Counted from the stretch's first letter, positions 53,567-63,856 are shown. The stretch: DNA of 64,000 nucleotides from Rhynchopus euleeides (GCA_963210315.1 OY723287.1:310001-374000); one strand, 5' to 3'. The notes: generated from the sequence alone by a model not told the origin. Numbers and translations: made by a program.

Positions 53567-56500
53567 CTATGCAGCAGCCACAGCCCCACCAAGCACACTG
53601 CATGCAGCGGTAGGCGTCACAGTGTCGAGCCCGGCGCATTGAAAGGGTACAGGCACAACGGGCCCACTGCCGATCACAGTCCGCAGACGCCAGGATGCGG
53701 CACAGATGCGGATCACGTTACCATCACAAACAGCAACGCAGGGGGGGACCCCTGACGTCAGAGCTCCGCTGCCCACTGAGGGGATGCGGCCTTCAAGCTT
53801 CTGCAGCTCCTTCCCTGTTGATGTATCCCAGACACGAACACTGTAGTCGTCAGAGGCTGAGATGATCTTCGATCCGTCTGGTGTGACAGTCACGGAGTTG
53901 ACAGCAGAGGTGTGGCCTTCAAGCTTCTGCAGCTCCTTCCCTGTTGATGTATCCCAGACACGAACGCTCTTGTCGCCAGAGCCTGAGATGATCTTCGATC
54001 CGTCTGGTGTGACAGTCACGGAGTACACATCGTCGGTATGACCTTCAAGCTTCTGCAGCTCCTTCCCTGTTGATGTATCCCAGACACGAACGCTCTTGTC
54101 GCCAGAGCCTGAGATGACCTTCGATCCGTCTGGTGTGACAGTCACGGAGTAGACAGTAGAGGTGTGGCCTTCAAGCTTCTGCAGCTCCTTCCCTGTTGAT
54201 GTATCCCAGACACGAACGCTCTTGTCACCAGCTGAGACGATCTTCGATCCGTCTGGTGTGACAGTCACGGAGCGCACATAGGAGGTGTGGCCTTCAAGCT
54301 TCTGCAGCTCCTTCCCTGTTGATGTATCCCAGACACGAACGCTGTTGTCGACAGAGCCTGAGATGATCTTCGATCCGTCTGGTGTGACAGTCACGGAGTA
54401 GACAGCAGAGGTGTGCCCTTCAAGCTTCTGCAGCTCCTTCCCTGTTGATGTCTCCCAGACACGAACGCTGTTGTCGGCAGAGCCTGAGATGACCTTCGAT
54501 CCGTCTGGTGTGACAGTCACGGAGTAGACAGAGGAGGTGTGGCCTTCAAGCTTCTGCAGCTCCTTCCCTGTTGATGTATCCCAGACACGAACGCTGTTGT
54601 CGGCAGAGCCTGAGATGATCTTCGATCCGTCTGGTGTGACAGTCACGGAGTAGACAGAGGAGGTGTGTCCTTCAAGCTTCTGCAGCTCCTTCCCTGTTGC
54701 TGTATCCCAGACACGAACGCTCTTGTCGTCAGAGCCTGAGATGATCTTCGATCCGTCTGGTGTGACAGTCACGGAGTTCACATCGTCGGTATGACCTTCA
54801 AGCTTCTGCAGCTCCTTCCCTGTTGATATCTCCCAGACACGAACACTGTTGTCGTCAGAGCCTGAGATGATCTTCGATCCGTCTGGTGTGACAGTCACGG
54901 AGTAGACAGTAGACTTGTGGCCTTCAAGCTTCTGCAGCTCCTTCCCTGTTGATGTATCCCAGACACGAACGCTCTTGTCGTCAGAGCCTGAGATGACCTT
55001 CGATCCGTCTGGTGTGACAGTCACGGAGCGCACATAGGAGGTGTGGCCTTCAAGCTTCTGCAGCTCCTTCCCTGTTGATGTATCCCAGACACGAACGCTC
55101 TTGTCGCCAGAGCCTGAGATGATCTTCGATCCGTCTGGTGTGACAGTCACGGAGTAGACAGTAGACGTGTGGCCTTCAAGCTTCTGCAGCTCCTTCCCTG
55201 TTGATGTATCCCAGACACGAACGCTCTTGTCACCAGCTGAGACGATCTTCGATCCGTCTGGTGTGACAGTCACGGAGCGCACATAGGAGGTGTGGCCTTC
55301 AAGCTTCTGCAGCTCCTTCCCTGTTGATGTATCCCAGACACGAACGCTGTTGTCGGCAGAGCCTGAGATGACCTTCGATCCGTCTGGTGTGACAGTCACG
55401 GAGTTGACAGTAGAGGTGTGGCCTTCAAGCTTCTGCAGCTCCTTCCCTGTTGATGTCTCCCAGACACGAACGCTCTTGTCGCCAGAGCCTGAGATGATCT
55501 TCGATCCGTCTGGTGTGACAGTCACGGAGCGCACATCGTCGGTGTGGCCTTCAAGCTTCTGCAGCTCCTTCCCTGTTGATGTCTCCCAGACACGAACGCT
55601 CTTGTCGACAGAGCCTGAGATGATCTTCGATCCGTCTGGTGTGACAGTCACGGAGTAGACAGGAGAGGTGTGGCCTTCAAGCTTCTGCAGCTCCTTCCCT
55701 GTTGACGTATCCCAGACATGAACGCTCTTGTCGTCAGAGACTGAGATGATCTTCGATCCGTCTGGTGTGACAGTCACGGAGCGCACAGAGGAGGTGTGGC
55801 CTTCAAGCTTCTGCAGCTCCTTCCCTGTTGATGTATCCCAGACACGAACGCTCTTGTCACCAGAGCCTGAGATGATCTTCGATCCGTCTGGTGTGACAGT
55901 CACGGAGCACACATAGTGGGTGTGACCCAACAGAGGCGGGAGCGGGGCACCGAAGGAGGAGCCCTCCCAGTCAGAGCGTGTGAGATTGCCCTCCCAGAGC
56001 ATTGCGTGCTCCAGCCAGCAGTTGTGGAAGCGGCTCTTCTCGAGCACAGTCGCAAATAGGCGTGCGTGGCGCAGGTCGCTGTCCTGTACAAGCACACCAG
56101 TGAGGTCGCACCTGAATGTAAACCGCGTGCGTGCGGCGAGTGCCATGGCATTGGAAGCTGACGCCAGTGATTTCGCATCATCACCAGCGTCGCGGGTCGC
56201 CAGGACCAGCGGCAGCAGCTCGGACACCACCTTTGTGTCGCGCTCGTCGCCCCCACGTGTGAGCACCGTGTCCGCAAAGTACTCCAGCACATTCGGCGCA
56301 TCCTTGCTGAAGGCCCTGCGCACTTTGCACCGAAGCGTGTCAGCCACAGCACCTTTCCGTGCCAGGCGCCGCGCCACAAGGAACTCCCCAAGCGTCTTGT
56401 GACGGAATGCAAACGCGCTGCTGTCGTCGTGGAAGCTCTCCACACGAAACGGGAGGACCCGGAACGCCTCGTCTGCTCTTGCACGGTCCACCCCGTCCTC

Positions 56501-59500
56501 CTGCAACAGGCGCGCCCGCTCTGTGCCCAGTGATCCCTGCCACGTCTGTGCCTGCAGCATCGCGCACGCAATCAGTTCCCCCACCCGCAGCACCTCCTCC
56601 GCGCGCGCCGCTCCAACTAACCCCTGCCGCAACCCCACCTCCACGTGCTTCTGCAGGTACGCCTCGTACACCGCGACATCACTCAGGCACTGACGCACCT
56701 GTGCGCTGCACGATGACAGCTCGTGCTGAGCGTAACACGCCATGTGAAGCAGGAACGGGTTGCGCAGCTGCGACAGTACCGCCACCTCAGCGTCTGCAAC
56801 TGTGCGTGGAGGAACTGGTTCCGCCGCCAGCTGCTCCAGCCGTGTTGTGGCCTGTTCGGCTGCACGCAGCTGCGCTGCCTTCAGCTCCAAGAACCCCGCC
56901 TGCTGCGACAGCGCCACAAGCACATCACGCAGCGGCACCGATGACCCTGCATCATGAGGCGTGCCGCCGCATCTGCCTTCCAGCGCCAACATCACCGCCT
57001 CGGCTGCAGCCTCCACACACGGGGTGGTGTTTGCGTTTCCCCGCACCCCGTTGTCTGTAGAAGCACCCGGTGTCTTGTCTTTGCCGCTGCTGCCGCTGTC
57101 AGCACCAGCCAGGACCCACGCCCGCTCCACAATCGCCACCACCACCGCTCGGTCGCTGAGCACCACCGCTGTATCATCATCAGCTGCACCGCATGTGCCG
57201 CGCACCGTGTCGGCCAGCTTCCGCTCATCGTCCGCAGTGAAAAATGCGTCCACACGCTGCTGCTCCGCCTTCGCCACCTGTGCCACACGCACCTTGCTGA
57301 TGTACGCCACCGCGTCTGCCTGTGTGAAGGGTTGCATGTACAGCGACCTCGTCCCATCCCCACAGATTTGCGACGGTGTGTGATCCACGCTCTTCAGGTA
57401 CTCACCGCGCGTCGTCACAATCACACTGCAGTACTTCGCACACCACGGGTGCAGCCGCAGCACCCCTTGCCCGCCACTGGCCTTGTACGCGTCCCCCAAA
57501 TCCTTCCGCGTCAGCCCCACCTCGTCCAGCGAGTCCAGGATCACCACAACGTCGTAGACACTGCTGAGGTGATCTAACGCAGCCTCCTCCAGCCCGAACG
57601 ACTTCCCGATGAACTCGTCGATCCCGCCGTGTGTTGTGACGGTGGACGCACCAATCGACGGCAGCGCCACAAAGACAGGGAACACGGGCTTCTTTCTCTG
57701 CCCCGCAACCACGCCCGCATCCCCCTTCTTCTCCTGCAGCAGGTGGCACAGAACCGCAACCGCCGCAGATGTCTTCCCGGTGCCTCCGTCCCCGACCAGG
57801 CACAGCGGGTGCCGCCCCGTCCCCCTCGCCCCTTCCCCCGCCCCCTCCTCCGCGTGCCCGTCTGCCGCCAGCCACTCGTCCACCTCGCGCAGCAGCATCC
57901 TCGTCTCCGACTCCGCCACATGTGTATCGTCCCCGACCCTGCCCTCCACGTAGCCGTCCAGGAACTCCGCAAAGAGCGACGCCGTGTGCTGCAGCACCTT
58001 CCGCACCGCCTCAACTTGGTCCGCCACAGAGTAGTCGCCGGCGCCGCTGTTGCTGTCTTTCTTCTCGTCATGCGCAGCTACCTCCTGCATCACAATCACG
58101 TCGAAGGGCTGCCCCACCATGCGCAGCAGCGTCGGGGACAGCTTCCACTGCACCCGGAACTCGATGTTGCTGTCGTACAGCAGCTCCGCCTCCTGCGGGA
58201 ACACGCTTGCGAATCCCACCTCCGCCGCACCCTGCTTCGCCACAATCACAAAAAACGTCCCAGCCTTCCCGTACATGAAGGTCTTCGCCACACCCTGTTC
58301 CTGCGTCGTCGACGTGAAGGCGTTCCACACCACCGACGTCCCCACCTTGTACTGCGCCGACACGTTCACGTTGATCCCGCGGAACACTGTGGTCAGGCTC
58401 GGCCGCCGGCTCCGGATCAGCCGCGTCAGCTTCGCTATCAGCGGCTGGAATGTCGCAATCACGTGCAGCTGTGCTGGTGCAGGCTCAAGCTCGAACACGC
58501 TGCCTGCCGCAGACTCACGCGCTTCCTTCGACAGCCCAATCGTCCGCATCGCCTGGTTCATCCCGAAGTACAGTGCCGGCCGCACGCAACCCGCCCCGTG
58601 GTTCCCCAGCACAACCGGGTCGGTGAAGTCCCCGTGGTACTCCTTCACGATGGGTGCACCGTCTGCCTTGCACACGAGATCGCACGTCTCACTGTTGACT
58701 TCGTACTCCACGCAGTCGCAGGTGAAGAGGTAGCCTGCGCACAGATGCTCGAACCAGTCGTCCACCGCCATCCAGTCCTCGATCTCGTCTGGCGCATTCT
58801 CCACATGCTGCAGCACCCGCTGCACAACAAATCGCAGCCCCAGCAGCATGCTGTCCGCGTGCTTTGCCCGGTACCCGAGATCCGGTCGCACCGTCAGCAG
58901 CTGCACCAGCCACTCCAGCAGCGGTGTCTCGCCCGCTTTGTCGCTGCGCGTGAAGCGGTTCTTCCGCCCGTCCACGTGGTTCTCCAGCCGCTCGCTCGTC
59001 TTGTCCTTGTCGGTGGGTTTGTCTGTGGGGTGCTCCTGTGGCGGTGGCTGAGCCTGCGACTGTGGGAGTCCATCCGATGCAGTGTGGGCTGCATCAGTAA
59101 CAGCGGGAACACGTGCCCTCAAGGGCGCCCACTCGTCTGTGAGGAAGTGCCGCAGCCTGCTGACCGCCTCCGTCTGCATCTTCCCCACTTGCTTGGCGAG
59201 GGCCGCCAGCAGCGCACTGCGTGTCCCGACATCACGGTGCTGCAGCGCGTACCACACCGGTGTGCGCCCCTCCCCGTCCGGAACGCTGGCTGCCCCGCAC
59301 TCCTCCACCAGAAACTTGACTGCTTCGGCAGCAGCGGGAACCCCCCTGCACCCGGGCTGCAACACCTCGTGCAGCAGCGTCCGCCCGGTGTGTGGGTCCG
59401 CCGCGTTCACGTCCGCCTTGTGCTTCTCCAGCAGCTGCCGCCACGTCACGCCCTCCAGTGCCTCCTTCACAGCGCGTGTGCCGCCCCACCAACCCCGCCC

Positions 59501-59530
59501 GTGCTCCTCCACACTCGCACTCGACCCCAT
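53567..59530 (-). CDS. STAND/NLR-like protein: ankyrin, ADP-ribosyltransferase, NACHT-like NTPase, WD40 array (1,987 aa)
   Basis: First ATG is at 59530 (the frame is open 9 codons further only through a GTG). It starts MGSSAS, a textbook N-myristoylation consensus (MGxxxS). Order of domains: ankyrin-like repeats (~30-120, ADPHTGRTLLHEVL, EGRTPVWYAL); ADP-ribosyltransferase (~240-465) with FRG (~383), FTSTT (~405) and QEAE followed by EFRV (~446), the R-S-ExE signature of arginine-type ARTs; NACHT-like NTPase with Walker A GDGGTGKTS (~582), Walker B VVVILDSLDE (~667) and VIVTTRGEYL; a helical region (~750-1150) with FRHKTLGEFLVARRLA; then 17 WD40 repeats (~1200-1910) and a degenerate 18th. This is the architecture of NTP-driven oligomerising sensors, with WD40 sensing and an ART as likely effector. 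Function is inferred; target unknown. Single long exon. Confidence 0.9.
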   Translation of the reverse strand: MGSSASVEEHGRGWWGGTRAVKEALEGVTWRQLLEKHKADVNAADPHTGRTLLHEVLQPGCRGVPAAAEAVKFLVEECGAASVPDGEGRTPVWYALQHRDVGTRSALLAALAKQVGKMQTEAVSRLRHFLTDEWAPLRARVPAVTDAAHTASDGLPQSQAQPPPQEHPTDKPTDKDKTSERLENHVDGRKNRFTRSDKAGETPLLEWLVQLLTVRPDLGYRAKHADSMLLGLRFVVQRVLQHVENAPDEIEDWMAVDDWFEHLCAGYLFTCDCVEYEVNSETCDLVCKADGAPIVKEYHGDFTDPVVLGNHGAGCVRPALYFGMNQAMRTIGLSKEARESAAGSVFELEPAPAQLHVIATFQPLIAKLTRLIRSRRPSLTTVFRGINVNVSAQYKVGTSVVWNAFTSTTQEQGVAKTFMYGKAGTFFVIVAKQGAAEVGFASVFPQEAELLYDSNIEFRVQWKLSPTLLRMVGQPFDVIVMQEVAAHDEKKDSNSGAGDYSVADQVEAVRKVLQHTASLFAEFLDGYVEGRVGDDTHVAESETRMLLREVDEWLAADGHAEEGAGEGARGTGRHPLCLVGDGGTGKTSAAVAVLCHLLQEKKGDAGVVAGQRKKPVFPVFVALPSIGASTVTTHGGIDEFIGKSFGLEEAALDHLSSVYDVVVILDSLDEVGLTRKDLGDAYKASGGQGVLRLHPWCAKYCSVIVTTRGEYLKSVDHTPSQICGDGTRSLYMQPFTQADAVAYISKVRVAQVAKAEQQRVDAFFTADDERKLADTVRGTCGAADDDTAVVLSDRAVVVAIVERAWVLAGADSGSSGKDKTPGASTDNGVRGNANTTPCVEAAAEAVMLALEGRCGGTPHDAGSSVPLRDVLVALSQQAGFLELKAAQLRAAEQATTRLEQLAAEPVPPRTVADAEVAVLSQLRNPFLLHMACYAQHELSSCSAQVRQCLSDVAVYEAYLQKHVEVGLRQGLVGAARAEEVLRVGELIACAMLQAQTWQGSLGTERARLLQEDGVDRARADEAFRVLPFRVESFHDDSSAFAFRHKTLGEFLVARRLARKGAVADTLRCKVRRAFSKDAPNVLEYFADTVLTRGGDERDTKVVSELLPLVLATRDAGDDAKSLASASNAMALAARTRFTFRCDLTGVLVQDSDLRHARLFATVLEKSRFHNCWLEHAMLWEGNLTRSDWEGSSFGAPLPPLLGHTHYVCSVTVTPDGSKIISGSGDKSVRVWDTSTGKELQKLEGHTSSVRSVTVTPDGSKIISVSDDKSVHVWDTSTGKELQKLEGHTSPVYSVTVTPDGSKIISGSVDKSVRVWETSTGKELQKLEGHTDDVRSVTVTPDGSKIISGSGDKSVRVWETSTGKELQKLEGHTSTVNSVTVTPDGSKVISGSADNSVRVWDTSTGKELQKLEGHTSYVRSVTVTPDGSKIVSAGDKSVRVWDTSTGKELQKLEGHTSTVYSVTVTPDGSKIISGSGDKSVRVWDTSTGKELQKLEGHTSYVRSVTVTPDGSKVISGSDDKSVRVWDTSTGKELQKLEGHKSTVYSVTVTPDGSKIISGSDDNSVRVWEISTGKELQKLEGHTDDVNSVTVTPDGSKIISGSDDKSVRVWDTATGKELQKLEGHTSSVYSVTVTPDGSKIISGSADNSVRVWDTSTGKELQKLEGHTSSVYSVTVTPDGSKVISGSADNSVRVWETSTGKELQKLEGHTSAVYSVTVTPDGSKIISGSVDNSVRVWDTSTGKELQKLEGHTSYVRSVTVTPDGSKIVSAGDKSVRVWDTSTGKELQKLEGHTSTVYSVTVTPDGSKVISGSGDKSVRVWDTSTGKELQKLEGHTDDVYSVTVTPDGSKIISGSGDKSVRVWDTSTGKELQKLEGHTSAVNSVTVTPDGSKIISASDDYSVRVWDTSTGKELQKLEGRIPSVGSGALTSGVPPCVAVCDGNVIRICAASWRLRTVIGSGPVVPVPFQCAGLDTVTPTAACSVLGGAVAAA
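53801..55932 (-). repeat. Array of 17 WD40 repeats, 126-bp period
   Basis: Units of 42 codons reading LEGHT-xx-V-x-SVTVTPDGSKIISGS-x-D-x-SVRVW, then DTSTGKELQK. Units 6 and 14 are one codon shorter (KIVSAGDKS) and are followed by the same kind of unit, showing that an 8-unit block was duplicated. Most differences are at the residues after GHT and at the residue before DxSVRVW. Confidence 0.95.
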
Positions 59531-59852
59531 CCCCCTCACAGATTTCTTCCGCTGCACACACTCTTCGTGCGTTCTGCTTGTATATAGTGATTCCGATTAT
59601 ATGTCTGTGTAATGTGCACTGCCTGCATGTTGTGTGTGCATCACCAACAGAGCGGGTGCACCCCCTTTTTGATCTGTCACAGCGGCATACGCGCAAGGGC
59701 TTGGTGACAAGACAGGCACACCCCACAGGGGGGTCTGGGGCGGAGCCCCAGCCGTCGGAGGCCACGGTAGTGGATATCTGTTCACAGGTTGACATGATCC
59801 ATGTCAAGCCCCTGACCAAAGTCGGTGGGTCGTTGGGTCGATAGTTAGGAAG
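59531..59852. other. 5' flank of the STAND gene with one hairpin module
   Basis: Contains hairpin module 59728-59768 (inverted, slightly shortened) and no gene. TATATA occurs at about 59581. Confidence 0.45.
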
Positions 59853-60594
59853 CAGGGGTATTCCTAACTTTCCAGGGTCGGGGGAAAACCGGGTCGATGG
59901 GGGGAAAAAGGGGGGGGGGGGGGGCTGGGCAAAGACTGTCAAAAAGGGGGGTACATTTTTTTTTCGCGCGCTTCGCGCGCGAAACGTGCGCGCTCAGCTA
60001 GCAGCTCCATGGTGGCCCGTGTTTTCTTCGCGCCCATTGCATCTGCAACTTCCTTGGGGTGCAGGACCTCCCCATGATTGACGGGGTGGGCAGCATGACC
60101 CACAGGGCTTGCACTTTTTGGGACTCCCCCTGAAACAGCTGCGTGATGAACTCATGGGACAAACATAGGGCACAGGGGGGGTCTGGGGGGCTCTGCCCCC
60201 CAGCCGCCGGAGGCCACGGTAGCGAACATTTATTCCTGGCGGGCGCAGATTCGGTGTGAAATGGGCTGCATCCTGAGTGGCCAGACCCTACCCGATGTGA
60301 CGATAAATTGTCGCGCAAAGACACGCCACAGGGGGGTCTGGGGGGGGGGGGGGGGCCCAGCCGCCGGAGGCCACAGTAGTGAACATCTGTTCACAGGTTG
60401 ACAGGATCCATGTCGTGTCAAGCCCCTGACCAAAGTCGGTGGGTCGGTGGGTTGACGGGGCGATCCCCTCAACCCATGAACCCATCGGCCCACCGACCCA
60501 GAAATTCGGTGGGTCGGTGGGTCGATGGAAAAAGTGGGGGGGGGGGAAACCGGTTTTTGGTGGGTCGATGGGTCGATAGTTAGTAATTGCCCTG
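59853..60594. mobile_element. Candidate hAT-type element carrying two hairpin modules
   Basis: Left end CAGGGGTATTCCTAACT, right end inverted CAGGGCAATTACTAACT, similar to the elements at 36623 and 62290. Flanks TTAGGAAG and GGGGGAAG match at only 5 of 8 positions, so the boundary is tentative. Holds modules at 60175-60219 and 60331-60374 and GGTGGGTCG repeats. Confidence 0.5.
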
Positions 60595-62289
60595 GGGGGA
60601 AGGGGGAGGGGGGGGTTTTTTGTTGACAGCTGTACACAGAGGGGTGGGTGTGGGGTGGGTGGGTGGGTGGGTGGGTGGGTGTGCCGTTGGAGGTTGGGGG
60701 TGTTCTGCAGGGAACAACCTTTGCTGGCGTGAAGTGCCATGCGCGCACCATCCAGGCCATGGCAGGCTCACCACACCGGGGTGCCAGAAAGGTGTTGCAA
60801 CTTCCAAGGTGTCGGCTTGGGACGAACACCTCCAGACCCATCAGGCCACTGTGATATTTTTTAGGCGCCTGCGTTTTGCAATTTTTTTTGTGTTTAGCAG
60901 CAGAAGCAATCAGCCCAACCCCGTTAAGATAATCGCGGTCAGGGGCTTGCCTCTGTGCCTCTGTGGCAGTCGTGTGGGGGTGTTCTCGCGATCGACGAAT
61001 ACCCGCTGGTTTTTCTCCCCCCCCCCCCCCCCACCTTACTGATTTGCAAGATGGTGTAGCAGAAGCCCCCATGTTTCGTAGTACGTTCGTAGTCAAAAAA
61101 CCCCGTTTTCTGCTACACCACAAGACGCAAAGCTATTTTTTCCTCCCCGGCAGTTGCCACGACGGCCTCGGCTCTTGATGAAGACTGAAGGTTTTCCCAT
61201 CGACACCCACACACACGTGAGTCTTTGTTTTCTTTTAGTGTAGAACACACTGAACACCCCCGTTTCCCCCCCTCCCAACCAACCCGCCCAACACCAAGGC
61301 AAGGCAGCGCATGCGCCCTTCAACCCCCACCCAAACTGTGCACACAAAATCTTGTAGACCCGAACTGAACGTATCTTGAGAGGCTGATGAGGGGGGACGG
61401 GGGGGAACGGGACTTGTTCCGGATAAAAATGGGAGTTGGGAAGGATAGCAGAGGGGGGAGGGTGAGGGGGGGGGGCGGGCGCAGGGTGCGGGATGCAGTG
61501 TGGGGTGGGGGGTGGGGGGTGGGGGGCATCCGAAGGGAGCAGATGGGGTGGGTGCACACATCTGCTGTTGGCACGATTGACTTAACGTGTGCCCGGCGCA
61601 ACACACGTTAACCCTTTTGTTGAGTGTAAGGTGTACCGAGCGAGCCGCCGGCGACGCTGCCCTCTACTGCCCGACACAACAAACAATGCGGGGTCCATGA
61701 TACCGTGGTGACACACCCAGGCCAGCAGGGCTAGCTTTGCTGTGCCACCCCATTCCGATTCGTCCAAAGAAACAAAAAGCCTCCACTGGCGACTCGGGTA
61801 TGGTGTCATCCTGTTTGCCATGAACCGGGGTTACCGGGTTTAGCGCACAAACAACGCCTTAGGGGGCCTTCTTGACATTGTGCCACACTGAACTGAAAAA
61901 AGCAGATCAGCCGCGATCCATTCTTCCTTAATTTGATGCGTTGACGCTTCCACAACCCTGCCTACTGCCGTGCGGCGGGTGTGGAGGGGGGGATGTGAGA
62001 TAGCTAGACACACAAGGGAAGCAGGTTCGTCGGAAGCACTCCTACACCTTGACTCGCTCCATGCATGTGCTACAAAAGCGCCCTATCACTTCACAGCTAC
62101 AACCGCTCTGATGAATTTCCTTTTGTTTGTTGCGTTGACGCTTCTACACACAAAACCCTGAACTGATCACACCCTGAGCCTGATGAAGGGTGGGGTTAGT
62201 GTATAGAGCACGTTTGGTTGCAGCTGTGGTGGGGCGCTTTCCGCTCACACGAGTGTGCTTAAAAAAAAATCCCCCCACCCCATCCCAAG
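60595..62289. other. Intergenic, no firmly supported gene
   Basis: The minus-strand frame from an ATG at 61821 to 61582 (79 codons, RLFVSLDESEWGGTAKLALL) is compact and protein-like but unrecognised; I give it about 0.25. The remainder is G runs and short repeats. Confidence 0.4.
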
Positions 62290-63010
62290 CAGAGCTATTC
62301 CTAACTAGGGGTCCGGATTCCATGATTTTGAATTTCAGATTTTTCCTCTGTCTGGCGCGTTTTTTTTGCACTCTGTTTAGCGCGTTTTTTTTGCACTGCA
62401 GGAAAGAAAATTTCTGGTGAGGATTCACCGGAGTGGAGGGTGCTGAGGGGCTGAGCGGCTGGGGGGATGCTGCCTGTGAGGGAGAAGATGCACCAAGCAA
62501 AGACACACGGCCCCGGAGGGGCCGTGTGTCTGTGTTCAGTGGTGCATTCCTCCGCACCTCAGTGCACTCTCCGACCTGCATGTCTACGGGGGTCTGAGCC
62601 CACATGGCAACCCCGAGTAAGGGGTGCAAACAGACACCCCATGGCCAAAATGACCCCACCGCGATCCGCACAGATCCCAAATATTCAGAGGAGCAGGGTT
62701 TTGAAAAACCTGTAAGTGGGGTCCCGCTGGGTGGGTGGTGTAGGTGGGCTGATTTCTGGCCTCCCAGTCACATCCTCCCTTCAGAAGTCCCTGAACCAGA
62801 CCCACATTTCATGGGTGAAACTTGGCACGCACACCACCAAAATGACCCCACTACGATCCGCACGGAGCTCAAATTATCCAATAACGCCAGTCATGTGCGG
62901 CGATGCGATCAGTTTTGAGCCCCCCAAATAGGTGCCTCAGTAGCGCGTTTTTTTTGTATCCGATTTCGGTCACCAGCCCCCCGGACCCCCGGATTTAGGA
63001 AAAGCCCTGA
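62290..63010. mobile_element. hAT-type non-autonomous element, 721 bp, TSD ATCCCAAG
   Basis: Perfect 8-bp duplications ATCCCAAG (62282-62289 and 63011-63018). Ends CAGAGCTATTCCTAA and inverted CAGGGCTTTTCCTAA, both followed by GGGTCCGG. Contains a 13-bp perfect hairpin (62502-62530, GACACACGGCCCC and complement). Related to 36623-37426 but lacks the G/C hairpin module. Confidence 0.9.
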
Positions 63011-63141
63011 TCCCAAGTATGAAGCTAAATGTGGAGTCCAAGTCCCGATTCAGGATTGCACTTTTTTTCTCTTTGGGTTTTTATAGGGAGGGAATTTTTT
63101 TTTCTCCTTGGGTTTTTTAGGTGGGATTTTTTCCCCACAGG

Positions 63142-63709
63142 CAGTGGTTACGCTCCGCATGCGGAACATGCGGATTTCCGTAGGGTATTTTTTTTGGCGA
63201 AATCCGTACGTACGGTTTCCACATGCGGATTTCCGCATGTGCCTGGGTAATTTTCCCCGCCCCCCCCTCCGAACGTCAACCAAGCGTCAACCCATATACA
63301 CTGGGGCGACGCTAACCTAGCGTTACACCGGGTCGATGAGAGGTTTTGCAGGAACAGATGCTCACTACCGTGGCCTCCGGCGGCTGGGGGGCTCCGCCCC
63401 CCAGACCCCCCTGTAGTGTGCGTCTCGTACTCCGATCTCATAAGGTCAGGGAATCCAACCACTCCAGTAGTCTCAGTAGGACGCAGCCAATTCACACAGA
63501 ATCTGTACGTCCACAATGAACAGATGTTCACTACCGTGGCCTCCGGCGGCTGGGGGGCTCCGCCCCCCAGACCCCCCATGTAGCGTGTGCCCGTCTAGTG
63601 ACCATGTCCTGGGTGGGTGCCGTCTGCAATAATTTTCAACTGAAAAAAACGGCACGTGCGGTTTTCCGTATGTAATTGTTTTTGCGTTTCCAAAACTGCG
63701 TAACCACTG
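63142..63709. mobile_element. hAT-type non-autonomous element, 568 bp, TSD CCCACAGG
   Basis: Perfect 8-bp duplications CCCACAGG (63134-63141 and 63710-63717) and inverted ends CAGTGGTTACGC. Carries hairpin modules at 63368-63411 and 63534-63577 and GCATGCGGA-type palindromes near the left end. Confidence 0.9.
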
Positions 63710-63856
63710 CCCACAGGTTTTTCTGGGTGAAATTTTTCGGGGGCAGGTGGTATTCTAGTGGGGGGTGAGGATGAATCCTCCGGACACCCGCCCCTTTTTC
63801 GGTTTTTCCAGCCAAAACCCGGCGCTGTTCCCCAGTCAGGAGCCAGGCGTTCACTA

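Noticed and set aside
57629..59587. 652-codon plus-strand frame rich in His/Arg/Leu
   Set aside because: Antisense shadow of the STAND gene; no ATG-initiated, domain-bearing sequence.
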